Source: Defluviimonas salinarum
Lineage (GTDB): Bacteria; Pseudomonadota; Alphaproteobacteria; Rhodobacterales; Rhodobacteraceae
DNA length: 56,073 bases
Direction of reading: 5' to 3'
Assembly: GCF_026013545.1 (NCBI RefSeq)
Contig: NZ_JAPDOG010000025.1
Span: 1 to 56,073 of the forward strand
Within the stretch, counting starts at the first letter, position 1. Every line of letters starts with the position of its first letter. A program made the translations under genes and the position numbers. The notes beneath the pieces are model-generated. The model was not told the origin of the DNA, made no database searches, and saw nothing but the letters and a program-made list of their open reading frames with translations. Below, one piece after another: positions 7,312 through 15,746 of this stretch.

Positions 7312-8847
7312 TCAACGGCCGGGGCGCTTTGGCTTGGCGGTCTGGCTCTCGGGACCGGATTCAGGCTCGAAACGCGTGTATCGGCTGGTCTGGCGCGCAA
7401 CTTGGCCCGGCGGTGCCGGCGCCTCTTCGGTCGATGCCGTCCGGAGGGATGGATCCTCGGGCGTCCCGCGAGCGCGGCTGGCTTCGATCTCGCGTGCCCA
7501 GACGGTGCGGGGCGGCGGCCCTTTAGCGGAAACGTCATCCGCTCCCTGCGTGATCGCCTCTTCCGGGATGGTCGCGATCCACAACCCCGCGCCCATGAGA
7601 AAGAAGACGAAGGAATAGAGCGAAGTCCAGATATGGACCGTGGTCAGGGTGAAGCTGAGGCCGACGAAGGTGATCATCCAGGCCAACCGCAGGTCCGCCA
7701 GCGCGGAGCCCGGTTCGAGCCGTCGCCGCCCGACCCGGAAGATCGCATCGAGGTAACCCAGCATGATCAGCACGAATCCGGGGATCCCGTAGCGCACCGC
7801 GATCACCAGCCAGAAGTTGTCCATCGTCCCGCTGCGCATATAGGCCGGGCGCACCCAGTAGTTGAAGCCGAGGCCGAAGATCGGATTGTTCCAGACGTTG
7901 AACATGCCCCAGTCGAAGATGACGAGTCGGTAATAGGCGTTGTGCGCCGAAAAGGTCGCGTAGCTCATGAACACCCGGAGCGGCGACCGGTTGGAGGCGA
8001 GATCGACGGCGACATACATCAGCGCAAAGAGCAGGCCGAGCAGCAGCCAGCGTCCGCGGACCCGGCGCAGGACGATGCTCCATCCGATCAGCATCGCCTG
8101 CAGAACCACCGACAGGACCGCGCCGCTCGACACCGAAAACACGACGCAGATGCCGACGCCGACGCTGCGCCACAGGCGCCCTCCAAGGTCGATCACGCTG
8201 CGCAGCCCGACGAAGGTCAGCGCGAAGACCGAGGCGCAGAAGAGGCCGTAGTGGATCGGGTGGGCGAAGAAGACCTGGGCGCGGAACAGCCCGAGGCGCG
8301 GGTAGCGGTTGACATCCTCGACCGCGTCGAGGCCGAGCGCGCGCACAATCTGGATCGGCACCGAGCGGTCGGTCTGCGTTTCCACGAAGGCCAGCGGCAG
8401 CGACAGCAGGACCAACAGCAGGAGCACCCGGATCAGCGCGATGAACGTGCCCGGCGTGCGGATGTAGGCGCGCGCGATCGCGTAGCCGCCGAGGAACTCG
8501 ATCGCTGTCGAGCCGGTGGCTTCGGTCGCCGTCCAAGGGCTCGTGATACGGAGCGCGATCGCCATCCAGATCACGTGCAGGACGAAGATCACGTCGACCG
8601 GAAGCACCTTGCCGTAGCTGCCCCTGAACAGATTGACGAGCAACGGCAGCGTGGTGAAAAGCAAGAGGAGCCGCAGGGGCGAGAGCTTGAGCGGCCCCAG
8701 GTCCACGGTGAAGGGCGTGATCAGCAGGAGCAGGTAGACCCAGACGAGAAGCGGAAGCCGGGGAACCGCCATCCGCCACCCTGCGTCGCGGGCGGAAGTG
8801 GCGGAACTGCGCGCGCTCCGCGCGCCTGTCGTTTCCGCAACCGTCAC
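7312..8847 (-). CDS. O-antigen ligase/polymerase-like membrane protein (Wzy_C type)
   Basis: This 511-aa polytopic protein has about ten to twelve hydrophobic segments, beginning LPLLVWVYLLLLITPF, and a large periplasmic stretch between about residues 300 and 370 containing NAYYRLVIFDWGMFNVWNNPIFGLGFNYW. That stretch resembles the catalytic loop of WaaL/Wzy proteins. The C-terminal 90 residues are hydrophilic and probably cytoplasmic. In this EPS locus it most likely polymerises the flipped repeat unit. GTG at 8847 is preceded by GAGGG on the minus strand. Wzy and WaaL cannot be told apart by sequence alone; the Wzx, Wza and Wzc-like neighbours favour Wzy. Confidence 0.82.
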   Translation of the reverse strand: MTVAETTGARSARSSATSARDAGWRMAVPRLPLLVWVYLLLLITPFTVDLGPLKLSPLRLLLLFTTLPLLVNLFRGSYGKVLPVDVIFVLHVIWMAIALRITSPWTATEATGSTAIEFLGGYAIARAYIRTPGTFIALIRVLLLLVLLSLPLAFVETQTDRSVPIQIVRALGLDAVEDVNRYPRLGLFRAQVFFAHPIHYGLFCASVFALTFVGLRSVIDLGGRLWRSVGVGICVVFSVSSGAVLSVVLQAMLIGWSIVLRRVRGRWLLLGLLFALMYVAVDLASNRSPLRVFMSYATFSAHNAYYRLVIFDWGMFNVWNNPIFGLGFNYWVRPAYMRSGTMDNFWLVIAVRYGIPGFVLIMLGYLDAIFRVGRRRLEPGSALADLRLAWMITFVGLSFTLTTVHIWTSLYSFVFFLMGAGLWIATIPEEAITQGADDVSAKGPPPRTVWAREIEASRARGTPEDPSLRTASTEEAPAPPGQVARQTSRYTRFEPESGPESQTAKPKRPGR

Positions 8848-8925
8848 GCCGAATAGCCCTCACATTGGACCAAAATGTCCCGCGGCCGGCGGCCGGAGCT
8901 GGTCCCGTGCCGCCATTGTGCCATG

Positions 8926-9897
8926 TCAGTACCCTTTCATCCAGTCGCGCCGCGCCCGCCACAGCCGCACCCAGCTGTCGGCGCGTTGCCTCATGCGCCC
9001 GCCGAGGAGCCGCGCAGCGAGGCCATATCCCGCCGCCCGCGTCGCGGACCAGGTCCACATCATCGCCAGCCCGAACGGCACCCAGGCTCGCGGCCAGTGA
9101 TCGCGGATCAGCGTCACCCGCGCCTTCGCCAGGAGCACCAGCTTGTCGCCCAGCGTCTTGCTGGAGGCGCCGACGAGATGCATGATCTCGGCATCAGGCG
9201 TCACCATCGGCCGGCAGCCGAGCCGCGCCGCGCGCAGGCAGAGGTCCGCCTCCTCGCCGTAGATGTAGTAGCGCAGGTCGAAGCCGCCGAGCCGCGCCCA
9301 GAGCTCGCGCCGGATCAGCATCAGGCAGCCGACGACGATATCGACCTCGCGCACCGTGTCGCGGCGCCAACTGCCCATCGCCTCGGGATGGAAGAGCGAG
9401 GTGCGCGGGAAGAGGGTGGTGAGCCCGGAGGCGGCACAGAAGATGCTCCAGGGCGTGATCTGCTGCCAGCACGAGGCGAAATTGAGCGAGCCATCGGGAA
9501 ACACCGTCCGACCGCCGTAGATGCCCGCCTCGGGATTGGCCTTGGCGAAGGCGAGGAGCCGGTCGACGGCGCCATCATGGACCTCGGTGTCGGGGTTGAG
9601 CAGGAGCAGCCATTCGGTTTCCGCCTGCGCGGCGACAATGTTGTTGGCTCGCGCGAAACCGACGTTCTCGGGGCTGCGGATCAGCTCGACCTCGGGAAAG
9701 GCCGCGGCGATCGCGTCGGCGGAGCCGTCGGAGGAGGCGTTGTCGAAGACGACGGCGCGCAGGAACGGGTTCCGGGTCTCGGCGAAGAGCGTCCGCAGCG
9801 CCGCAAGGGTGAGCGCGCGGGTGTTGTAGCTGACCATGATCACGGTCAGGCTGTCGGTCGTCTCGAACTGGCTCAACGATGTTTCGAGGGTGTTCAC
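8926..9897 (-). CDS. glycosyltransferase family 2
   Basis: The 323-aa product has a GT-A fold: N-terminal TVIMVSYNTRALTLAALRTL, nucleotide-binding AVVFDNASSDGSADAI, then the metal-binding region LLLNPDTEVHDGAVDRLL near residues 97-114. The acceptor side has IYGEEADLCLRAARLG. This pattern matches rhamnosyl/galactosyl-type GT2 enzymes of polysaccharide loci. The GTG at 9897 is supported by GGAG about 4 nt upstream. The gene lies 78 bp ahead of the polymerase gene on the same strand and is probably co-transcribed with it. The sugar donor cannot be inferred. Confidence 0.92.
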   Translation of the reverse strand: MNTLETSLSQFETTDSLTVIMVSYNTRALTLAALRTLFAETRNPFLRAVVFDNASSDGSADAIAAAFPEVELIRSPENVGFARANNIVAAQAETEWLLLLNPDTEVHDGAVDRLLAFAKANPEAGIYGGRTVFPDGSLNFASCWQQITPWSIFCAASGLTTLFPRTSLFHPEAMGSWRRDTVREVDIVVGCLMLIRRELWARLGGFDLRYYIYGEEADLCLRAARLGCRPMVTPDAEIMHLVGASSKTLGDKLVLLAKARVTLIRDHWPRAWVPFGLAMMWTWSATRAAGYGLAARLLGGRMRQRADSWVRLWRARRDWMKGY

Positions 9898-10119
9898 TGT
9901 CTCCGACCCGGCACTGACGACGCACCAGGTCGTTATAGCGCGCCCGGCCCCAGCGTGCGAGCCGCGATCGGGCTGGCGCCGATGACGGCCGCGTCCCTCG
10001 CGACATCGGGCAACGAAACCCGGCGCGTAGATTGAATATTTCCAATTTGTTAACTATCCTGTGCCCCTGTCGGAGGACCGGTCCCGCCATGGCCGGATTG
10101 CCAGTTTCGGGAGAGTCCG

Positions 10120-10668
10120 GTGCCAGACCGCGACGTCACAATCGCCGATCCGCCGCCGGGACAGCAGGCGGCGCCCGCCACCTCTCCGGTGAAGGCGCGA
10201 CGGCGCGGGCTCAACCGGCTCAGCGGACTGCGCAACCTCCTCGTGACCTTGCGCCGGGGCGCGCTGCGGCGGCTCTGGGGCATGGACATCGACCCGACGG
10301 CGCAGTTCTCGCTCTCGGCGAAATTCGATCGGACCTTTCCGATCGGCGTCCATGTCGGCCCGTATTCCTACATCGCGTTCGAGGCGCGGATCCTCACCCA
10401 TGACCGCACGCGCGGGCTTTACCTGCACACCCGGATCGGCGCGAACTGCTTCATCGGCGGGCGCAGCATGATCCTGCCGGGGGTCGAGATCGGCGACAAC
10501 TGCATCGTCGGCGCTGGCGCGGTCGTGACGAAATCGGTGCCGCCGGGCTGTGTCGTCGCCGGCAACCCGGCGCGGATCCTTCGGCACGACATCGAGGTCG
10601 GTCCCTACGGCCGGTTCCTCGATGCCGACGCGACCGAAAGCGACCTCGCGTCGCGGGGCCTGACCTGA
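10120..10668 (+). CDS. left-handed beta-helix (hexapeptide) acyltransferase
   Basis: The 182-aa protein has a basic N-terminal 50 residues, then hexapeptide repeats: [31 protein letters not shown], then [21 protein letters not shown] and [18 protein letters not shown], ending in the typical [10 protein letters not shown]. Such enzymes transfer acetyl or similar groups from CoA to sugars, here presumably to an EPS repeat-unit sugar. GTG at 10120 is chosen because GGGAGAG lies upstream and the nearer ATG at 10089 is out of frame. An AT-rich stretch at about 10030-10065 (TTGAATATTTCC, GTTAAC) could hold its promoter. Confidence 0.85.
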   Translation: MPDRDVTIADPPPGQQAAPATSPVKARRRGLNRLSGLRNLLVTLRRGALRRLWGMDIDPTAQFSLSAKFDRTFPIGVHVGPYSYIAFEARILTHDRTRGLYLHTRIGANCFIGGRSMILPGVEIGDNCIVGAGAVVTKSVPPGCVVAGNPARILRHDIEVGPYGRFLDADATESDLASRGLT

Positions 10669-10905
10669 GACCACCGGCTTGACGGTTTCCTGACCGAGCG
10701 AGCGCGCGGAGCTTGCGCGCCGCAACACCTGTCAGCGCGATGGTATCGAGGTCCTGTGACCTGCCGCGCGCGGCCAGGACCGAGTCGCCGCGCCCGCGGC
10801 GATCCCGGACCGGCGACGCGACGGCGCAAGCCATCCGGACGAGCGCCGCGGATCTTGTGCCTTCCGGCCGAGCCGACGGCGCCGTCCCGCAAGACGGAAC
10901 TCCGC

Positions 10906-13146
10906 ATGATCTCGCTCTCCTCGCTTTCCATCGACCAGACCCCGCCCCGCGACGGCGCGACGCCGCCGCCCGCCGGGGCGCTGTCGCTAAACCCGTTCAG
11001 CCGCGACCGTACGATCTTCGACAGCGGCGCGGGCTTCGGCCGCGCCTCGGCCGCGGTGCCCGTCGCAGGCACCGGCACGCCCGGCGCCGTGGTCGAGGCG
11101 CGGGCCCTCTCGCTCGACGACGGCGGTGCCGCGACCACCGCCTGGACCGAGGTCGCCACGATCGACGGCGCCGGTGCCTGGCGCAGCAGCCTCGCTGTAC
11201 CGCGCAGTTCCTCGTGGTTCCGGCCCGAGGCGCGGCTCAAGGACCTGCCCGGCATCGCCGCCCAGGGCGCGGCGCGGTTCGGCGTCGGCCATGTCGTCGC
11301 GATCTGGGGCCAGTCGGAGCCCGACCGGATCCTCTCGACCTTCCACGACAACACGCCGCCGCCGCCCGTCGCCGATCCCGAGGCGGTGCAGATCTTCCAG
11401 GGCCCGGCCGGCAGCCCGACGCGACAGTTCATCTCCAATGCCCAGCCGCTGACCGCCGCCGCGGCAGCGCTCGCCGCGACCCTGATCGCGGCGCGGCCCG
11501 GCGAGAAGTTCGCGGTGATCTTCCAGACCGTCCCCGGCACCGATCCGCGCGACCTCGTGGACGACACCAACCCGGCGCGGTCCTGGGCCGCCGACCGCAC
11601 GCTCCACGCCTTCGCCACCGCCGACGGCCAGCATGTCGGGCTCGCCGCGATGTCGTGGTTCGCCGCCCCCGGCAATCTCGGCGCGAATTACGGTGAGGCC
11701 CTGTTCCCGCTCTTTTCCGGCCAGAAGACCGACGGCACGGCGGTGAGCTTCCCCGCGACGATCACCTACGGCAGCGGCCAGAGCTACCGCGCCGGCCACT
11801 GGTTCGGAGAGCTCTACGACTATGCCCATACCCGCTGGGTCGGCTATGGCCCGCACCGCTTCGACATCGACGCCGACATGCGCGACGCCACGCACTACGC
11901 CGGCGGCGGCGACCAGTTCAATCTTGCCAACAAGGAGGCCGCCCGGAAAAGCTGGCGGGCGATGCTGGCGCTGCCGGGGGCGACGATGTTCCTGCCCGGC
12001 GGGATCGAGCCGGTGACCTATGTCAACGGCTATGCCGACGGCGCGGGCGGCTGGACCGACCCCTCGCATCCCGCCGGCAACACGCCCGATGGCTGCCAGG
12101 CCTGGGCGCGGCTCACCGCCCATGCGATCCTGCAGGCGGCGGGGCTCTCGGGCTGGACGGCGCCGGTCTTCGACCACTGCCTCTGGGAGCCCACGGGCGC
12201 CTGGGTCGAGCTCTGGTCGTCTGCCGGGCCGGTCACCACGACGCGGCTGAAGCGGGGCGACCCGGCGCTTGGCACCGGCCAGCCGCACTGGACCGAGGTG
12301 ATGGGCTTCCAGATCAACGGGCTGCCCGCCGTGAAGGCGAGCATCGTTGCCGGAAGGGTGCGGATCCTGCCCAACGCGGGCAGCTTCAGCTATGCCGACA
12401 CGGTGCAGTACGGCAATGGCGGCGCCACCGGCATGATCGCCTTCCCCGAGGATCAGATCGCCGGGACCTGGAAGAACCTGCCGATCGTCGATGTCGGCGC
12501 CGCGGGGCTCGACGGGGTGCCGGTGCGGCCGCTCGCCGATGCCGCGGTCGTCGCCAACACGCTGCCGGTCGTGGCGCCGCGCTTCACCACCTCGGCCACG
12601 GGGCCTTACTTCCTCGACCCGGTCAACCTGCCCGCGGGCACCGGCGCGCTCACCTTCGCCGGGCGTTTTCGCGTGGCCGCGCTGCCCGCGACGACGGCGA
12701 TCCTGTTCAGCCAGGTCTCGACCGGCTTCGACGTCGAGCTGATGAACACCGGCGCGCTGCGGTTCACGATCGAGGACGGCGCCGGGACGAAGATGCTCAA
12801 CGCCCATGTCGTGGCGACCGCGCTGGCCGCCAATGTCTGGTACGACGTCGTCTGCGCCGCCGATCAGGTCGCGGCGGTCCTGCGCGTGACGGTGAACGGT
12901 GTGTTGGTGGCGACGGTTCCGTTCACCGCCTCGGGCAATGGCGTCTTCCAGAGCACCCGCGCGCTCGGCTTCCTCGCCCGCAACACGGCGACGCTGCAAT
13001 TCGTCGGCGACGTCGAGTACCTGCGGGCCTGGCGGAGCGCCACGGAGACCGGTGCCGCGCCGGCGACGACACCCTACAAGCAGATTCTCGGTCCGGCCTC
13101 CGTGGCGAATGCCGATGGCTGGAAGCTTGGCGCCAACGCGACCTGA
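10906..13146 (+). CDS. SGNH-hydrolase-like and LamG-like protein; candidate gene-transfer-agent/phage head-spike or EPS esterase
   Basis: This 746-aa protein has no signal peptide. An Ig-like or linker region (about 30-110) is followed by an SGNH-type esterase region: AIWGQSE puts a nucleophile Ser137 in the GQS motif known from sialate O-acetylesterases, and TDPSHP puts Asp385 and His388 in a block-V-like D-x-x-H. The C-terminal region (about 575-725: LTFAGRFRV, VWYDVVCAADQ, RVTVNGVLVATV) looks like a concanavalin/LamG jelly roll. The ATG at 10906 is preferred over upstream frames, which read Arg-rich. Lack of a signal peptide, and the convergent spike-base gene, suggest a virion or GTA appendage rather than a secreted enzyme. 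A periplasmic EPS esterase exported in another way is the alternative. Confidence 0.6.
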   Translation: MISLSSLSIDQTPPRDGATPPPAGALSLNPFSRDRTIFDSGAGFGRASAAVPVAGTGTPGAVVEARALSLDDGGAATTAWTEVATIDGAGAWRSSLAVPRSSSWFRPEARLKDLPGIAAQGAARFGVGHVVAIWGQSEPDRILSTFHDNTPPPPVADPEAVQIFQGPAGSPTRQFISNAQPLTAAAAALAATLIAARPGEKFAVIFQTVPGTDPRDLVDDTNPARSWAADRTLHAFATADGQHVGLAAMSWFAAPGNLGANYGEALFPLFSGQKTDGTAVSFPATITYGSGQSYRAGHWFGELYDYAHTRWVGYGPHRFDIDADMRDATHYAGGGDQFNLANKEAARKSWRAMLALPGATMFLPGGIEPVTYVNGYADGAGGWTDPSHPAGNTPDGCQAWARLTAHAILQAAGLSGWTAPVFDHCLWEPTGAWVELWSSAGPVTTTRLKRGDPALGTGQPHWTEVMGFQINGLPAVKASIVAGRVRILPNAGSFSYADTVQYGNGGATGMIAFPEDQIAGTWKNLPIVDVGAAGLDGVPVRPLADAAVVANTLPVVAPRFTTSATGPYFLDPVNLPAGTGALTFAGRFRVAALPATTAILFSQVSTGFDVELMNTGALRFTIEDGAGTKMLNAHVVATALAANVWYDVVCAADQVAAVLRVTVNGVLVATVPFTASGNGVFQSTRALGFLARNTATLQFVGDVEYLRAWRSATETGAAPATTPYKQILGPASVANADGWKLGANAT

Positions 13147-13167
13147 CCTGGGCGCGCGAACAGGAAG

Positions 13168-13199
13168 AGGGCCGGCGGGTTGATGCACCCGCCGGCCCT
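13168..13199. terminator. bidirectional intrinsic terminator, 13-bp perfect stem
   Basis: AGGGCCGGCGGGT (13168-13180), loop TGATGC, then ACCCGCCGGCCCT (13187-13199) form a perfect 13-bp stem. It lies between the convergent SGNH/LamG gene and spike-base gene, about 20-40 bp from each stop codon. T-runs are short on both sides, as is usual in high-GC alphaproteobacteria. Confidence 0.8.
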
Positions 13200-13236
13200 T
13201 CCGCTTGACTCGACTTCGGGCGCACCCGCCCCCGGC

Positions 13237-13497
13237 TCACCAGAGCGCGACAATCCCGGCGGCCGTCGTGCCGGTCGCGTTGACCCCCCGCGCCCGCACC
13301 GCGAGCACGCTACCGGAGGGCACGTTTCGGAACAGCACCGCCTGGCCTCCGGCGAGGCGGGCGGAGATATCGCCGCTCACGCCGACATAGAGCGCACGCG
13401 GCAGCATCGGCAGATCGGCCGCATCGTTCGGCACCACCGCCGCCGCATCGCGCGCCGGTGCTGTAAGGCTTGTCGGGTAGTCGGAAAACTTGTCCAT
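13237..13497 (-). CDS. spike base protein, RCAP_Rcc01079 (GhsA) family
   Basis: The 86-aa protein begins MDKFSDYPTSLTAPARDAA and continues with VVPNDAADLPMLPRALYVG, GSVLAVRARGVNATGTTA and a final GIVALW. This is the pattern I recognise from the small Rhodobacterales spike-base proteins related to rcc01079, a head-spike component of the Rhodobacter capsulatus gene transfer agent needed for binding capsular polysaccharide. The predicted all-beta, Gly/Ala/Val-rich sequence fits a trimeric base. A purine-rich AGGAAGAGAG precedes the ATG. It converges with the 746-aa SGNH/LamG gene across a shared terminator, inside an EPS locus. No GTA capsid or tail genes are in the window. Confidence 0.7.
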   Translation of the reverse strand: MDKFSDYPTSLTAPARDAAAVVPNDAADLPMLPRALYVGVSGDISARLAGGQAVLFRNVPSGSVLAVRARGVNATGTTAAGIVALW

Positions 13498-13840
13498 CTC
13501 TCTCTTCCTGATCGCCGGGCCGGTTCCGTCCGGCCGGGCCTGCCTGTCCTGGTCATGTCCGGGAACCGCGCGCGTCGCGCAGTGCGCCGACCGACGAGTT
13601 ATGACCGGCTTGTGTTAAGATCGGCGGAAACCGAAGCGCGCCGCCCGACTGTTTCTCATTTCCGAACACGCGAAAGCGGCGGATCAGCGGAAACACGCTG
13701 CCTTTTGGGCCCCCGGATTGTGTATTTGTGCCTAACTGGCCTAATCGGGCACATCGAGACTTCAATTGCGCCCAATGTTTGCCACTTTGTCGCGCATTGT
13801 TCCTAAAACAGACACACTCGCGGCACGAAAGAACACTTCT
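13498..13840. other. 343-bp intergenic region, probable promoter region for spike-base and beta-helix genes
   Basis: No gene is seen. It separates the minus-strand spike-base gene from the plus-strand beta-helix gene and is less GC-rich than its flanks. Visible features are an inverted repeat TGTGCC-N15-GGCACA around 13733-13759, with a tandem GCCTAAC/GCCTAAT inside it, and CATTGTTCC near 13795 about 45 bp before the beta-helix start. No convincing -35/-10 pair could be fixed. Confidence 0.45.
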
Positions 13841-15679
13841 ATGCACCTCCTACGCAACTTGATGGTTCTGAGTCTCAGCGCGGCATGTTGTGCCACTGCG
13901 GTCCAGGCGACCGACTTCTACGTTCAACCGGCCAATCCCGGCCCCGTCAAAGGCACCGCCCTGTCGGCGATTTCGCTGCAAGCGATGGGGGCCAGGCTCG
14001 GCCAGACCGACTTGGCCCTCGACCCGCTGGCGCTGCCCGAGCAGTCGCTGCGGGTCCGGCATAAAGAATCCTCGACCTCCGGCACCACCGCCGGCAAGTG
14101 GCTGCGCGCCCGCCGCCCCGGCAGCAGCAGCACGGACACCCAGCTCAACTCGAATGCCTGGAGCAGTGACCCGACGGCCGGCACCAGCACGAGCACCAGC
14201 ACTTCGGTGCAGGAATCGAGCAGCGGCTCGACCGGGACCGGCACCGGCGACGGCAGCACGTCCGCGGACGGCAGCACCGGGACCGATGCGTCGACTTCAG
14301 AGTCGACGACACCGGTATCCGGCGCGACGAGCGAGTCCGCCGCGACGGAACCTGCGCCGGAAACCACGACGACAACGACGAAGACGGTCACGTCGGACAC
14401 ATCCAGCACGCAAACCGAGCCGACGGGAACCGACACCCAGACCTCGACGACGCAGCCGACCACCGCGACCAACACCTCGACCGCGGCGCCGGCGCCGGGC
14501 AGCACTTGGCAGAGCCTGTCGACGCTTCTGTCGTCTGGCCAGGTGAAGGGCGGCGACCGGATCTTCCTGATGGACGGCTATCACGGCGCGATCCTGATCC
14601 GTGACCAGCGGTTCACCTCGCCGGTCGTCATCGCACCGGTTCCGGGCCAGACCGCCCATGCCGAGTCGATTCAGATGAGGAATACGACGAACGTCGTGGT
14701 TCAGGGGCTCAAGGTCTGGGCGACCTCGTCCTCGGCCGGCGCCGGCATCCTGGTTCGCACCTACGGCGACACCGCAGACCTGTCCTTCCTCAATCTCGAC
14801 GTACGCTCGGTCGCGGATGCCGCGAACTATGTGCAGTGGGACTCCTCCACCTGGCTCGCCAATAAGCGTAATGGCTTCCTCATCGACGGCAACCGCAACA
14901 CGGTCTCCGGAAGCCGGATCACCGGGCTCTACCACGGGCTTCAGGGCTTCGGCACCAATGTGCTGCTGGAGAACAACATCATCGACGGCTTCTCCGGCGA
15001 CGGGCTGCGGGCGCTCGGCGACAGCTCGATCGTACGCAACAACAAGGTCCAGAACTGCTTCCAGATCGACGGCAACCATGCAGACGGTTTCCAGTCGTTC
15101 TCGCGCGGCACCGACGGCAAGGTCGGCACCGGGACGGTAAGGAACCTGGTGATCGAGAACAACAAGCTGTTCGAATGGACGTCGTCGGCGACAAATCCGC
15201 TGCGCTGCAAGCTGCAAGGCATCGGCATGTTCGACGGCATGTTCGACGGCATCCTGATCCGCAACAACCTGATTACCTCGTCGGCCTATCACGGCATCAC
15301 GATTGCGGGGGCGCTCAACTCGACCGTGGTGAACAACACGGTGATCCGCCCCGACGGTGCCGCCGACAAGGCGCCGTGGATCATGATCGGCTACCACAAG
15401 AACGGCACGCCGTCGAAGAACACGACGGTGGCAAACAACCTGGTGACGCGGATCAACACCAAGCCGGATACCGCCAACAACATCGTCGTGACCAACAATA
15501 TCGAGGTCACGAACAGCTCGACCGAGTTCACCTCCGTCAACACGCAGAACTTCACGCTGAAGTCCGGCGCGCAGGCGATCGACGCGGGCACATCCAAGCA
15601 CGCGCCGCCATCGGACATCGTGGGCGCGACCCGGCCGAAGGGTAAGGCACCGGACGCCGGCGCCTACGAGAACTTCTGA
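13841..15679 (+). CDS. secreted right-handed beta-helix protein with Ser/Thr-rich linker (EPS lyase or epimerase candidate)
   Basis: The 612-aa product has a signal peptide (MHLLRNLMVLSLSAACCATAVQA, about residues 1-23). A low-complexity Ser/Thr/Gly/Pro linker covers about residues 85-220. The C-terminal 390 residues are typical of parallel beta-helix polysaccharide lyases or epimerases, with repeated asparagine ladders such as NTTNVVVQGLKVWA, NVLLENNIIDGFSG, NTVVNN-like turns and DGILIRNNLITSSA. In EPS loci such proteins cut, epimerise or bind the polymer. Catalytic residues cannot be assigned by eye. The start at 13841 gives the signal peptide directly. A strong terminator follows the gene. 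Confidence 0.78.
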   Translation: MHLLRNLMVLSLSAACCATAVQATDFYVQPANPGPVKGTALSAISLQAMGARLGQTDLALDPLALPEQSLRVRHKESSTSGTTAGKWLRARRPGSSSTDTQLNSNAWSSDPTAGTSTSTSTSVQESSSGSTGTGTGDGSTSADGSTGTDASTSESTTPVSGATSESAATEPAPETTTTTTKTVTSDTSSTQTEPTGTDTQTSTTQPTTATNTSTAAPAPGSTWQSLSTLLSSGQVKGGDRIFLMDGYHGAILIRDQRFTSPVVIAPVPGQTAHAESIQMRNTTNVVVQGLKVWATSSSAGAGILVRTYGDTADLSFLNLDVRSVADAANYVQWDSSTWLANKRNGFLIDGNRNTVSGSRITGLYHGLQGFGTNVLLENNIIDGFSGDGLRALGDSSIVRNNKVQNCFQIDGNHADGFQSFSRGTDGKVGTGTVRNLVIENNKLFEWTSSATNPLRCKLQGIGMFDGMFDGILIRNNLITSSAYHGITIAGALNSTVVNNTVIRPDGAADKAPWIMIGYHKNGTPSKNTTVANNLVTRINTKPDTANNIVVTNNIEVTNSSTEFTSVNTQNFTLKSGAQAIDAGTSKHAPPSDIVGATRPKGKAPDAGAYENF

Positions 15680-15705
15680 CGCCACCGGAGGCGCGGACGA
15701 CCTGG

Positions 15706-15733
15706 ACCCCGCCGGTGCGCCGGTGGGGTTTTT
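15706..15733 (+). terminator. intrinsic terminator after the beta-helix gene
   Basis: ACCCCGCCGG (15706-15715), loop TGCG, and CCGGTGGGGT (15720-15729) pair as a 10-bp stem with one G-U, followed by a run of five T (15729-15733). It is oriented for the plus-strand beta-helix gene and lies just before the convergent glycosyltransferase stop at 15747. Confidence 0.85.
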
Positions 15734-15746
15734 CGTGCCCGGACGG

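Noticed and set aside
5691-7538. 615-codon open frame on the minus strand across the Hsp70-like and trhO genes
   Set aside because: It is antisense to two well-supported genes, has Arg/Pro/Gly-rich low-complexity translation and no family motifs. Long antisense frames are common in GC-rich DNA.
10669-10905. promoter or small ORF between the acyltransferase and SGNH/LamG genes
   Set aside because: The 237-bp gap has no clear promoter, terminator or credible ORF. The upstream extension of the SGNH/LamG frame to 10756 is Arg-rich and lacks an SD.
10987-13188. 733-codon open frame on the minus strand across the SGNH/LamG gene
   Set aside because: Shadow frame: Arg/Gly/Asp-rich, no Shine-Dalgarno, no recognisable domain. 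The sense frame has esterase and LamG-like motifs.
13841-15679. PEP-CTERM or exosortase-sorted protein in the EPS locus
   Set aside because: The beta-helix protein ends ...GAYENF with no C-terminal PEP motif, membrane helix and Arg cluster; no exosortase gene was seen.
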